A stretch of 64,000 nucleotides of DNA, taken from positions 3,782,001 to 3,846,000 of the forward strand of contig OU452224.1 of assembly GCA_911728455.2 (NCBI GenBank). Reading direction: 5' to 3'. Both the position numbers and the translations under genes were made by a program. Of this stretch, positions 17,911-29,537 are shown piece after piece. Every line of letters begins with the position of its first letter. The first letter of the stretch is position 1. The notes under the pieces were generated by a model. It saw nothing but the letters and a program-made list of their open reading frames with translations. It did no database searches and was not told the DNA's origin. This DNA comes from Marthasterias glacialis (taxonomy: Eukaryota; Echinodermata; Asteroidea; Forcipulatida; Asteriidae).

Positions 17911-20900
17911 CCATGGCTAATGAGCTCTACCAGCCCGGGTTTGAAATCAGAGTTTTAAGGCACCAGAAACCCGCCTGCACACCTCAGACTACAGTTCTAA
18001 ACAGGGATCAGCACATGAAGCCAGGCAGTAGAAGTTTGACTAGGAGAGGCTATTTGAGACGCAGACCGTACTGGACATTTCATCCTTCAACTCAGTTCCA
18101 GTCTTACCAAGCAATCAGTTTCCCTTGTACAGACAACTTTTATTAATTGCATCAACGGGAGTTATCTGAGTTATTATATCATTTGTAAGGAACCTGGAAT
18201 GACCTCCTTCAGCCAAGGCAAGATACATGTATAAAAACGTTTCAGGCTAAAAACAAATAACTTTATTTGAAAATGTGTAATCACAGAAATTTATTGACAC
18301 ACAACTAGTTCAACATTTAAGGTGACAAACACCACAAATTTGAACACTGTATTCCTTGCTAAAGAAATGATCAAACCAGGCTATTAAACACACAACAGGT
18401 GATCTCACCGAAAATGTCCGACATCAGACAAGTTATGTTCTTCTCATCATTGCAAATAAGTAAAGTTAGAAGAGATACACGGTTTGCATCCGCAGTGTAA
18501 ACTCATTTCATGGAATAGCACCTTTTCAAAACTCATTTCTGGCTCTATTTTGTACCCTGCCTTTTGAAAATATGAAAAGCTTGTATTTATTATTTGTGTT
18601 TGTTTCATTTAAACCCTACAGTCCGGTGGTTTAGAAGTGACTGAAGAGCTAACTACACAGAACAACATGAGAACTGAGTATCTCAGCTCACCAAGGAGGC
18701 AACATTCAAGATATTGGTTTATTCTGACAGCTCTGTCTCTCATTCAACTCAGTGTAACACAACAGAGGCTGCGATGATTGTTTAAAGAAAAAGCTTTATT
18801 TCATTGTTAGTGCACTGGAACATTAATAGATTATGCTTCAACCTAAAAGATTCTTTGTGTTATGATGTCATCTGCATCATGAAAAGAAAAAAGAAGAAAA
18901 GAAAAATAATGATAGGTATACACCACAAAAAAAAATAAAAAAATCAGGTGTTCTTTCAGAAAAAAACGAATGAAATAATCCAAATTAGTATTTGGTTGTA
19001 TTGTTGCATCATCGACTGCAATGTTTAGGGTCAAGCCAGACCTTTACAAAAATAGCTCTATGAAGGTTAACATTAAATAACTAAACTTGATGTTTTGTAA
19101 CTTTGTGCCATTGTACATTTTTGTGAAATAAAAAATGTGTCCTTGTGTCTTTTATATTTATTGAAATAAAATAAATTAAACTTGTGTTCTCGTGTGCTTT
19201 TCCTTTGTGATAAAAAAGGAAATTGTGTCTTATGTGTCTTTATTCTGCAGATAAGAATATAATTATCTGCTGGTTATATGTCTTACATCACAGACCTTTA
19301 TCATGCAGCCATCTTGTTTTTGAAAGGTATGTGGCGTAACTGAGACAGAAAGGGAAGTTTAATGCCGTTTGTGCAGTCGGGCACTTTTAAAAAGTGCAGT
19401 TAAAAAAAAAAAAAAAAAAAGAAGTGTACAGAACATGGCTGAATTTTGATTAAGGTCTGAATTTTGATAAAGGGAATGTACTTATCTTGCAAAAGCAGCA
19501 TTTGAAACATAAAATTCAATAGCTCAAGGTTGTGCAAGTTTGTTATCTATACCAAAACAACCCTGAGAAGCAGTTATTTTATTTGTTTACAAAAATGCAG
19601 TGTTTAACAACCGGGTCAATTACATAAATATATGTGGTGAAGATTAAAGAAAGTTAAAAGAAAAAAATAAAATAATGGTATTGTACATTTCCTTTTTAAG
19701 TTTCAAGCGCTGCACTCAAGTATAAAACAGACTGCAGGGCAAAATATTGGGGTGGCATGAGGACTAAGTGTGGGAGGGTATAGAGGACTGGGCTTTGTGC
19801 TTGTGAATTGAAGGAGGGCCTAAATGTGACAAGGGTGGGGCATAGCGAGGGTACTATTGTCTTTGGTTCGAGTCGTGCGTTTATAATTTCCAGGTTGGTA
19901 TCAACAGACACGAAGAAGCCAAGTAGGGAGTGACCATCAACTACCCGAGGATATGATTTATACAAGCGCTAACAATCACGTAAGTCAGTATAGCGCCCTC
20001 TGTTGAGTGCAGCCAAATTGGTTTATACCATTTAAATTAAATGTAACCAAAGCAAATCTGCAAGGGGAATTGATTGTTAAAAAAATAATCAAGATTGAGG
20101 ATTGCAGCTTACTAAAGTAATGCTGCTTGACTGCTTGAGTTGAAATAAACTTTTACTACAGGGTGCACTACACTAAAAATAGGCAAAACTTGGTGCACCA
20201 AACTCATTACCATAAGTTGTAAACCCACAACTTTTTGGAATAACTTTTTGGGTCATGCAATTATTAGATTGAAATTATCATCAGGTATTCTTCAGCTTTT
20301 GAGGAGACTTGATTGGCTCGGTAAAGGGAGGGTTGCTTTATGAAAATGGCAGGAAGCCAGTTAGTTGGGGGGGGGGGGAAGTATACCTTCTCTGAGGCAA
20401 TTCGACTTCAGCCTAATTACCTCAAAGATAGAGACGCTATGTTGAGGGCTTGGATTACACCTAATGGCCTCCACCTGCCCTATATATTCAAGAGGCTATG
20501 CATTTTTTAAAGACGTATTTAACTAGAGTCGCCGTTGGGGGCGCTATAACTCATTAATTTATCCTAGTTTTTGGGGAAAACTTTAAAATAAAAATGGCCG
20601 ACGCCCCCGGCCCAGGGAGCACTGATAATGGTTGGTTGACAAATGTAATTCCTTTTTTTTGCCTGGTAAGTAAGACAATAGCATGCTGAAAATGTTCTAT
20701 TGTTAAAAAAAAACTTGATATAATTAACCGACCAAATATAGCGGCCGTTCGAATTCCCAAAAGTATTTCAGACTATCACGTGATTTATTGCTATCACTTT
20801 TCTGGCAAAAAAAAAAGGATTTTTAAAAGTAGAAATTATGTTCAAAAAGAAAAAAAACTGACTAAAAATGAAAACCGTGTGACCCATGGTCAAACAAATA

Positions 20901-22690
20901 GTTGCCATGACAACAGTTAACCCCGGTATCAACTGTTTTGGTCAACATGATTCTTTATACACGGGGAAAAAGTCAGAAAGTTTTGCGGTCGTCGGTTTAG
21001 GCGTTAAAAAATGTATGGGCAAAAATAATATGGTAGGAAGGCACATGGTACCTTTTAGGTCCTTGTAGGGTTTGGTACCGTCTGTTTTTCTACTTGCAGT
21101 CTAGAATGAAAGGTGACTCAATTTCAAGTCTAAGATGCCGTTTTTATTTATTTATTTATTTATTTTATGTTGTCTGCATCAGCTACGCAAAATGACAAAA
21201 CCCCTAAGTTTAACCCTCCAGAGGGCGCCATTTTAGACACCGCACAAAACGCCATTTGCCGCCTCCTCTCACAAGAGGGCGCTATTTAGGTACCATTATA
21301 ATAATTATCGGCGGATAAGGGTCCACCCCACTAAATCGGAAGAAAACAGTCTGTCGGCCTCGTGAATATTTTGTAGCTCTCTAAAATATTCCATTTTAGA
21401 AAGATTTGACAGCCAAATTAAAGGGGTAGAACTTTGCACAATTAAACTTTGCACAATTGTGACCTGGGGGTTGTTGGCTTCTAACTTCAGGTAATTTGGA
21501 TGACCTGGGCCCTAAAAATGGTCCTATTTTTGCACATTGGTGTAGGACCATTTTCAAGATCGATGCTTGGACGTTTTGAAATTTAGGGTAGGGGTATTTT
21601 CTTACTTGGACGGAGAATAAACTCGACGGGCCTTTGGACTACACATGTCAAATTGACCAGAGAGTGGAAGTTTAGGACTCAAAGAACATTTTTCCTTTTA
21701 TTTTAAAACGCCGTGAGAGTTCTAAGTATTTTCAAAGTATTTTTAGAAAATTTAGCGGTTTTGCACTGTGTGCTACTGAAATATTTTTGCCTGAAGTGTT
21801 ATCATTTTTTTAAAATAAAAACTAATAAGATCCAAGATTAGTGTTCGTCTCGGTGAGACGAAAACTCTGCCTATAGGAATGCGTAGCAAATAAAACAACG
21901 AAATGAGCTGACATTTTCACAGGTTTATTTTATTACAAATATCTTGATTTGTGCAAAGAATGAAAGCATTTGCAGTCAGTTTACCAATGTTGAGCTGGGG
22001 CTATAAATAGTCGGGTTCTGAATCATAAGGGAATAACGAATAAAGACTTGGATCCAAGTCCAGAGTTAAATTGCCGTTTCATATCATCTTGAAGTGTACA
22101 ATGTTTTCAAAAAGAGAGAGTTTGTTGCCCTTTTGAGTGTTTGGTATTTTTATTGTTTTGCTGACCATGGGAACAGTGATTTTGATTGCAGCGTAGCCTG
22201 GGGTGTGTGGGTGGGGGTGGGGGTTGGGAAGGGTGGGACAGCTGCCCCCTGAACATCTTGTTCAATATTTCGTTTTTTTAAATAACGTGCTCTTCTTCAC
22301 TGAATGAAGAGGTTTCGTGTGAAGTTATATGGGATACCATTTTGTTTTTTTATTTTTTGTTTACGTTACTACAATATCAACGTAAGATACATCGCAACCG
22401 AGGCTAGAAGGGAAAACATTACAATTTTTAAGGAGAAGCACTACATCAACGAGAAGGGATATCGACGGTGGGGGCGTCTGGAAAGTTTTATCTTGGGTTA
22501 AAGGAACAAGAGAAAAGATTGTGGGTGGAATTGTGATTACATATGCTTTGATTAATTTAGCAAGAAGGTTTTGATGTTCAGTATTTGTTTCCAAGACGTT
22601 TGGTAATTAAACTACTTGTATGCGGATAAACACATCATTCATGGAGAAAACAAAAGAAATAGAATTATTGATTCTTGGTGCGACTCCTGA
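17911..22690. other. Gene-poor intergenic DNA
   Basis: Nothing convincingly coding on either strand. It contains poly-A at about 19402-19420, a (TTTA)n run at 21146-21166, poly-G at 20369-20379, and GAGGGCGC-type motifs at about 21223 and 21274. These are typical of dispersed repeats, but no borders could be set. Confidence 0.4.
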
Positions 22691-22704
22691 GCTTTTTGTG
22701 TCCG

Positions 22705-23200
22705 GCTGGTAATAAAACTCTACAGTTACACGCCTTTATCTTGGAGGAGAGAGTAATGTCACAGACACTTCTTGATTCGGGGTGTGTGGTTTTTGTGTTT
22801 TAATGTCTACATTTTTTAATGGTAAAATAGAACTCTGATGCGGTGATACTCAGAAAGATGTAGCTGAAGAGTATTAATGTAAAAGAGAGACATTCTGTGA
22901 TTCGGTGTATGTGCCGTTTGTTTTTACTATTTGGTCGAATAATAAAACTCTGTGGTGACACGAATATAATTGTGAAAGAAAGAGCATGGTTTTTGGTGTG
23001 TTCCTTTATGTTTTTTGTCAGGGTAAGTGTTTCTTAGGAGGAGGATTCTAAAACTGGACGGTTACACGCAGTGGGCTTAGTTGCGTCGTGGAAAGTGTCA
23101 AGTCTAAGAGACAGTGTGGTTCGGGGTATGGGGTATATTGTTGTAGTTTGTTTCAAAAGCGGTTGGGTAAAAACTCTGCGGGAGAACCTACTCCCCAATT
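22705..23200. repeat. Degenerate ~115-bp tandem repeat, about 4-5 units
   Basis: An AAAACTCTG-like anchor followed by a TTACACG-like motif recurs near 22712, 22827, 22940, 23046 and 23169. Between anchors, GATTCGG.GT.TG.. motifs recur. Units are strongly diverged. Confidence 0.5.
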
Positions 23201-23404
23201 TTTATTGATGTCAGTTTTTTTTTCTGGGATCACTAGGGGTTTTATTTAATCATGTGATTAGAAAAAAAAACATCTGAGTAAGGGAGACTCATAATTGGGC
23301 TTCATCGATTACCGGTAAATCTCAGTCATAGTAAGAACATTGACATAAAATAAATTATTAAGATGGAATAATGCACCATAAAGAAACTTTCACCAAGAAT
23401 GGAC

Positions 23405-24255
23405 AATTAATAGCCAGTTAGCAGTGGAATATTGTTTATATTATAAAACATTCAAAACCCCGAAGCCCCTGTGGAAATACTGGCGGATGGAGCCTATACA
23501 TATGAGAAATGTATGCGTTTGTGTGGAGGGGATTACGGGTAAAAGTTAACTTTCCTTCGAAATATAATTTTTGAGTGTCAATATTATCCTAATTATTTCA
23601 AATTAGTGATTGGATATAAAGATTAAGCTGGTATCTAAGCGGTGGAATGTTGTTTAAACTGAAGTTTCATAAACGCATAGCACCTATGGAAATACTGTGC
23701 GTTTGGGACAACACTTTTAAGTACCAGGTTGGATTGATCGGTTTTGTGAAGGGGCCGGGTTACGGGGCCAAAGATGTTTTCCTTTTCATTATAAATTTGT
23801 GGGTGTCATTTATCATAATTAACTTAAATTAGTGATTGAACTTAGAAATATAGCCGGTTAGCGGTGGAATGTTTATTTAAAGTTTCTAAATCTCATAGCC
23901 CCCGGGAAACCTTTGTAATTTTAAAAAGTACCAGTTGGGATTGATGTGTTTTGTGGAGGGGGTTACAGGGCAAAGTTATTTTTCTTCTCAAATGCGTATC
24001 ATTTATCCTAATTAACTCAAATTAGTGATTGAATATAAGGATTTAACCGGTTTGCGGTGAAATGTTGCTTGTTTGAAATTTCTTAATTTTATAGCCCTGT
24101 GGAAATACCAATGTCTTGGGCCTTTGTACTTTTAATGTAGCAGGTGGGATTGGTAGGTTTTGTGGAGGTGGTTACGGGGAAGAAGATGCTTTCCTTCTCA
24201 ATTAAATATCAATTATCATTAATAAGTCAAATTAGTGTTTGAATGTAAAATTTCA
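23405..24255. repeat. Degenerate ~195-225-bp tandem repeat, 4 units
   Basis: The anchor GGTTAGCGGTGGAATGTT or close variants occurs near 23416, 23637, 23857 and 24050. In each case it is followed by a CATAGCCCC..GGAAATAC segment, a GGTTTTGTG.AGG..GTTAC segment, and AATTA.CTTAAATTAGTGATTGAA. Confidence 0.6.
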
Positions 24256-24258
24256 CCA

Positions 24259-24621
24259 TTAAAGGGAAATTAATATGAACTCTAAAAGTGGAGTTATTAT
24301 AAAGCTCATTATATTTATATAAGATTAACTACCGAGAGAGGGCGCTATCAGGGACGCTAAAACTGTATGGATCCCAAAGTCATTATGGAAACAATGCACA
24401 GAAATGATATTTGTCTATGTGAAAATGGTGAGAGGTAGCCAGCCTATATCAAAAAGGAAGTGTGGCTTTTAAATTTTTATCAGCGGGAATTTTGATTTGT
24501 CATTTTCTTCATGTTTTCGTTGATGAGTGAAATTTTAGAACCATGCAATGAGAACATAAACAGGTAAGGGTCACATTGGTGAATTCAAAATCAGTAAATT
24601 TGGTAAAAGTGTGGCCTTTAA
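24259..24621. mobile_element. Possible TTAA-flanked small element
   Basis: TTAAAGG at 24259 and CCTTTAA at 24615-24621 bound about 360 bp. Only about 7 bp of inverted repeat is clear, plus partly matching AAAAGTG/CACTTTT inside. Tentative. Confidence 0.25.
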
Positions 24622-25654
24622 TTTAGATCCACCCGACCATGCTCACGAGTGTAGCACTCGTACATACTGCCCGTGCAATAAACCGGTATGTAGTACAATA
24701 CTTGTCCATACAGATGTACAGCACAGTGCACCCGGGCTCTTGGTGTAAATAGTCTTTCACAGCACTTACACAAACTTGGTATCAATGTTAATTTTGGCTG
24801 ATCAGTGCTAAATAAATTAAAATAACTTCATATTCACTGTCCAATTTTAGTTTTACTTTAATTTTTTGCGGTGGGGGTGGTGGCTTGGGAGGTGAACTGT
24901 CAGACACATCAAATAAAAACAAATCAGTTATTGATTTTAAGTTGTCAATTATTTATTACTCATATTACAACAGATATAACACAATAACATACACTGATTG
25001 ACTAAAGACTTAACAATTGTTTGCCCAAATCCTGAAAAAAGACAAAAGTACAGGATTAGCAATTATTACAAAAATATTGATTAGTTTCAATACAAAACAT
25101 ATCACCCAAACCAATATGATGTAAAAATCTAAAATTAAGCATTCAAAGACCCCCACCTAAATAACTGTTTCTTCCCTTCTTAGATTGAGGTAAAAGTCAA
25201 CAATTTTAGGGGCTTTTGTGCCTAAAACATTGCTGAGACAAGGTTAAGAAATGATTGTTAACAGATCAAAACTAGAAAAAGAATTGGAAAATAACAATTT
25301 CTTTTACATGTATGATTAGCACTAATATATACCGAGGGAAGTCCAGAGCTAAGAGCAGATAATTTACAATGGCTTAAAAAGATTATAAAAAAAACCACAC
25401 AAATATCTGAATAAATTTCATTCTTCAACCATTAAAGTTTAATTGTATAACAGAAAAGAAACCATATTTTTGGGGTAGATTTTTAAAATCTGCCTTCTCG
25501 CATAACAATTGGAGTCTGGGCTACTTAAAAAAAAACAGGCTTGGGACATAAATGACTGTCAATTATTTAGAACAATTGAGAAGACTCTAGTCTAAAACAT
25601 TATGTTTTAATCCTTCTTGAATTTTAATTTTTTTTAATGAAATATAAGGCACTG
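24622..25654. other. Gene-free AT-rich stretch
   Basis: No coding signal. A small ACGAGTG-tag-CACTCGT hairpin lies near 24645. Confidence 0.35.
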
Positions 25655-25904
25655 TTCACACTAGCAAGCCAAGTTCCAGGAACTAAAACACCAAGAAATT
25701 GATGGGAAACTTTAAACCCTTGTTTGTTTCACAATTGATGCAATTTTCCTGGGGGAAAAGCTGTTAATCCCGGGGTTACATTGCTGAACTCTACTCCCAA
25801 GCAGGGCTGGCTAATTCCCGGGAATTTGCCAGGGCTAACAATTCATGTTTAGAAAGGTCAACCAAATATTACCAGGAATTGCCCTGGAAATTTGCAAGTG
25901 TGAA
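25655..25904. mobile_element. 250-bp MITE-like TIR element
   Basis: TTCACACTAGCAA at 25655 and its near-perfect inverse TTGCAAGTGTGAA at 25892-25904 (12 of 13) flank AT-rich, non-coding DNA with internal CCCGGGAATTTGCC motifs. Superfamily not assigned. Confidence 0.5.
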
Positions 25905-26470
25905 AAATCTTTCATTCTTTTCAACAATTAAAAGCAACTATATTCACAGCAACCACCACACAACTGAAAATCATACTTTTAACTTTAAATTAAACTAATT
26001 GTCCATTAAACAAAGAAAATGTATGGTAGAAAACTAATGAGGAACAATTTCAAAAATGATCCATCATAGCATGAATATTAATAAACAGCTACAATAAACA
26101 AGTAGTGAAGAAATTTGGTTGAAAGTTGAGAGTTCACTGGTTTTTTTTAAAGAAAAAATCCTCATAATGAACTGATTTTCATAGAAATCAAATCCCTGCA
26201 TTTTTGCAGTTAATTCATTTTGAAGTAAGCATTTTTTTTATATTATGAAAAAATTACCCCCCCCCCAAAAAAAAAAAGCCATACAGAAGGGCCAAGGTGA
26301 GGGCTACAAGGAAAGTAAAGAGAATTATGAGAGAAGATCTCTGTTCTAATTTTCCACATAAAATCACAGCTACTGGTTTGGGCCATTGCTGTTCTTTCTA
26401 CAAACAAGAGTATTTGAACAGTAAAATAATAAACATTTATTTTACATACATTTAAGTGTAATGTAGACCT

Positions 26471-26605
26471 GGGCCGCATTTCATGGCTCTGCTCACCGTG
26501 GAATTCTGCGCTTACAGTGGAATTCTGCGCTTACAGTACCCTGTAAAGTACACGAATCAATGGGCCGCAGAATTCCGCGGTAAGCAGAGCCATGAAATTG
26601 GGCCC
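26471..26605. mobile_element. 135-bp MITE with ~40-bp TIRs (GGGCC.. family)
   Basis: GGGCCGCATTTCATGGCTCT at 26471 is matched in inverse orientation by the segment ending GAAATTGGGCCC at 26605. About 36 of 40 positions pair, so most of the element is foldback. A second, longer member is at 26877-27324. Confidence 0.65.
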
Positions 26606-26876
26606 TAATCCCAACTTCATACAGGTGTGTTTGGCAGAGAAAAATTCTGTAATATATTTTTTTAATACTCAGCAAACTTAGTGTGGATTCAGTCAGATCA
26701 TAATATTCATTCAATGGTGTTTTGGCTGGTAACATGCTTCTGATAACTAGACGTATATTCTTAACAAGTTTGTAAGCTTAAATAGAAGCTCAATGTGAAT
26801 TGAAATTGGCACCAGTGGTGTTTACACACATTCTATTTTTAATTATTTTAACACACAAGTACATGCATGCAGATTA

Positions 26877-27324
26877 GGGCCCAATTTCATGGCTGCACTT
26901 AGCAGCAAAAGTCAGCGCTTTAGTTAAACCTAGAGTACTTCACAGGTTAGCAAGGAGCTCTTTGCTTAAGCCTATGTGTGCTTCACATGATTAAGCATTC
27001 TCTGCTTACACAGCCAGTATAGACAATTCCCAGTATTTTGGACTGCATGAGGGCATGTGTGAATCACATTTGCATGATGCAAAAAAGTAAAATGAACTGG
27101 TTTTTCTATTGTTGTTATTATGAATTATTTGGCCACTGATACTAAGAAAACAACATACATTCAGACAAAGTAAGATACAGCTGTAATTGTGATGCAAGGA
27201 AGATCATTGTTGAAAGCGCCCTCATGCGGTCAAAAATATGTTGGATACGTGTTAACTCTGTAAGCAGAAAATGGTGATTTTAAGTGCAGAACTCTGCAGT
27301 AAGCAGAGCCATGAAACTGAGCCC
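26877..27324. mobile_element. 448-bp member of the same GGGCCC TIR family
   Basis: It begins GGGCCCAATTTCATGGCTG and ends CAGAGCCATGAAACTGAGCCC. The ends are inverse to each other and match the element at 26471. The interior has no coding capacity. Confidence 0.6.
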
Positions 27325-28519
27325 AGATGTTTGGCATGCAATAATTCATTAGAACAAAAAAGGTTTAGTATCAGTGACACTATTTAACTGAAGTGTAAAT
27401 AAAGGAATTTGTATTTAAAGAAAAGTTGATTTAAAAGAGTTGTTAAAAATGGCACACTTTTGTCCAGAATGCATTGTGATAAAAACAAAAGGTTTCACAT
27501 GTGGGCCTATATAAATCCCATACGGCCCAAAATGGCTTCCATATTTGAGAAAAATACTATTTGATTCAAAACTGATTCATTTCCATTCGCTTGCCAGAAA
27601 GAAAATTTTAAGTAGTATATGAGAAACAGATAAAATAACTACCGTATGGGTTTGTTCTGATAACATATGTCAGCTGGAAAAGGCACTTTAACTACGTGCG
27701 GGCCAATACAAATTATCTCCAATTATCTCTTTGTCATGCTGCCACCATGTTTGACATGTTCCCTGTCTCAAATAGCAATCATAAATACTCATTCTCTATA
27801 TCCTTAAAAGGCACCCATCTAGTTTGCCTCCCAGCCTCGATGTGAGTACATTAATTTGATGGCTGCTCCGTGATACAAGTCTATTGGCCTGGCCGTCTAG
27901 TGCACTACCTCGAAGCCTTACTACACTGCTTGCGTAGATTATTCATATCCATGTTGACATCATGTTGCCTGAAATGATGAGCTGTGCTTGATTAGACATC
28001 CGTCTCTTGAGATGGCTGTAAATAACAGTGGAGGCAAAAACATTGTTATCAAGAACCAAAATGTAAGCAACAGTCTGCACTGTTTTAAAAATACAAAATG
28101 ATTGAAAATCACATGAAATTGTTCAAATTTGCTGGATAAATTCATTTTTAAATAAATAATCGATAAATTCTGTTGATTGATGAATTAATTTAAATGAAGG
28201 TGGAGATAGTTGCGCAAATAGATTCAATTCTCAAACTACCTATTATTGTCCCTTGATGTTCAGGATTTTACACTTTTATATGAAGCTTGAAACGGGCAAA
28301 GGACCATTTATCAGTAGCAAGAAAGCGCACTAACTTGTATAACAAAACTAGCCATTGAGAGTTTGTAGAATAAACTAATGGCATTCGGTTTGACCGTTAA
28401 GTGACAATGTACTTTAAATGGGGTCATTTTTTTGTGAACAGGTTGTTTCTATGTTCATGCTCTGCTGTACAACAGTGCAAAGATTTAAATTTAGCTCTTG
28501 TTGAACTTGACAAATGAAT
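27325..28519. other. Gene-free stretch
   Basis: AT-rich. No ORF, TIR or array recognised. Confidence 0.35.
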
Positions 28520-28594
28520 TTGTGAAAAACTAAACCTCAACTTCCGGTTCGGATTGTAAATAAAGGTCAAATTGAGTCACACTATGTGACATAT

Positions 28595-28909
28595 CGTTTG
28601 TGTTTTCACGAAGTGACGGGCATATACCCGTTGCTTCGTGAAAACACAAAAAGCGTAATTTCGGGATGCCCGTCCTTTTTATAATTTCTCAAATAAATCA
28701 TAAATAAATTGATGAATTGATCATAAAAAAATCACATATGATGAAAGTTTAACTCATAATAAATCACAGGAGGAAAGTACAGACTTACAAGAATAAGCAT
28801 TGTGCTTTTGTTTTGCAGTTTTGAAATGTGATGATGCTCTTGTGTGATTATCTCCAAACACAATTTTTTTCTAATTTGACATGCCCGTCCCTTCGTGAAA
28901 ACATTGACG
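28595..28909. mobile_element. 315-bp TIR element, copy 1, 4-bp TSD (ATAT)
   Basis: It starts CGTTTGTGTTTTCACGAAG and ends CTTCGTGAAAACATTGACG, flanked by ATAT on both sides (28591-28594 and 28910-28913). The neighbouring array units show the unfilled site with a single ATAT. The left end continues straight into an inverted copy of itself, so the first ~60 bp form a hairpin (22-bp arms around CATATA). It is the same length as, and about 95% identical by eye to, copy 2 at 40258. No ORF, so it is non-autonomous. Superfamily unassigned. Confidence 0.75.
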
Positions 28910-29537
28910 ATATGTAGAATAATTCAAGGGTTTCCAAATGATGAATAAGTCAGCAATGTATCACATTTGTGGTTCTTCAGATATGAATATGTGAATAAAT
29001 ATACTTCCAGTTTCAACCGGAAGTAAAGGTCAAAATGGGTCAGACCTTTTGTAAGATATGTGGAATCATTAAAGGGTTTTCAGATGATGTAATGATTATT
29101 AATTTACCACGTTTGGTCGATGAGATATCAAATTGCTGATGTCTTAAACTTTGACTTCCATTTTCGACCGGAAGTCAATGGCCAATGGGGACACACTCCG
29201 TGCATGATTTGTACTATACTTCAAGAGCTTTCATATGGTGAAGTGATCTTGAATATACCAATTATGGTGCTTGAGATTTAAATTTTTGAAATATTAAAAG
29301 TTGATTTAATGTACCTATTCATCGATGACATTATCGTGAAGAGTTTACTTTTAAGAACTTCTGCAAATTAAGGTCCAAGTTACATTTTAAGTTTGAAGTC
29401 TTTCCAGGCTTGATAAGTATGTGAAACAGCTCTCAAGATTCAGTGAGAGAAAAGTGAAATGCTTCAGCTTCCAGTTTTGACAAGAAGTAAACGTCAAATT
29501 GGGTCATACCTTTTGAAAGATTTGTAGAATCTTTAAA

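Noticed and set aside
17905-17965. tRNA or tRNA-derived SINE head
   Set aside because: GGGTTTGAAATC resembles a B box, but the A-box-like segment is only about 20 nt away and no cloverleaf forms.
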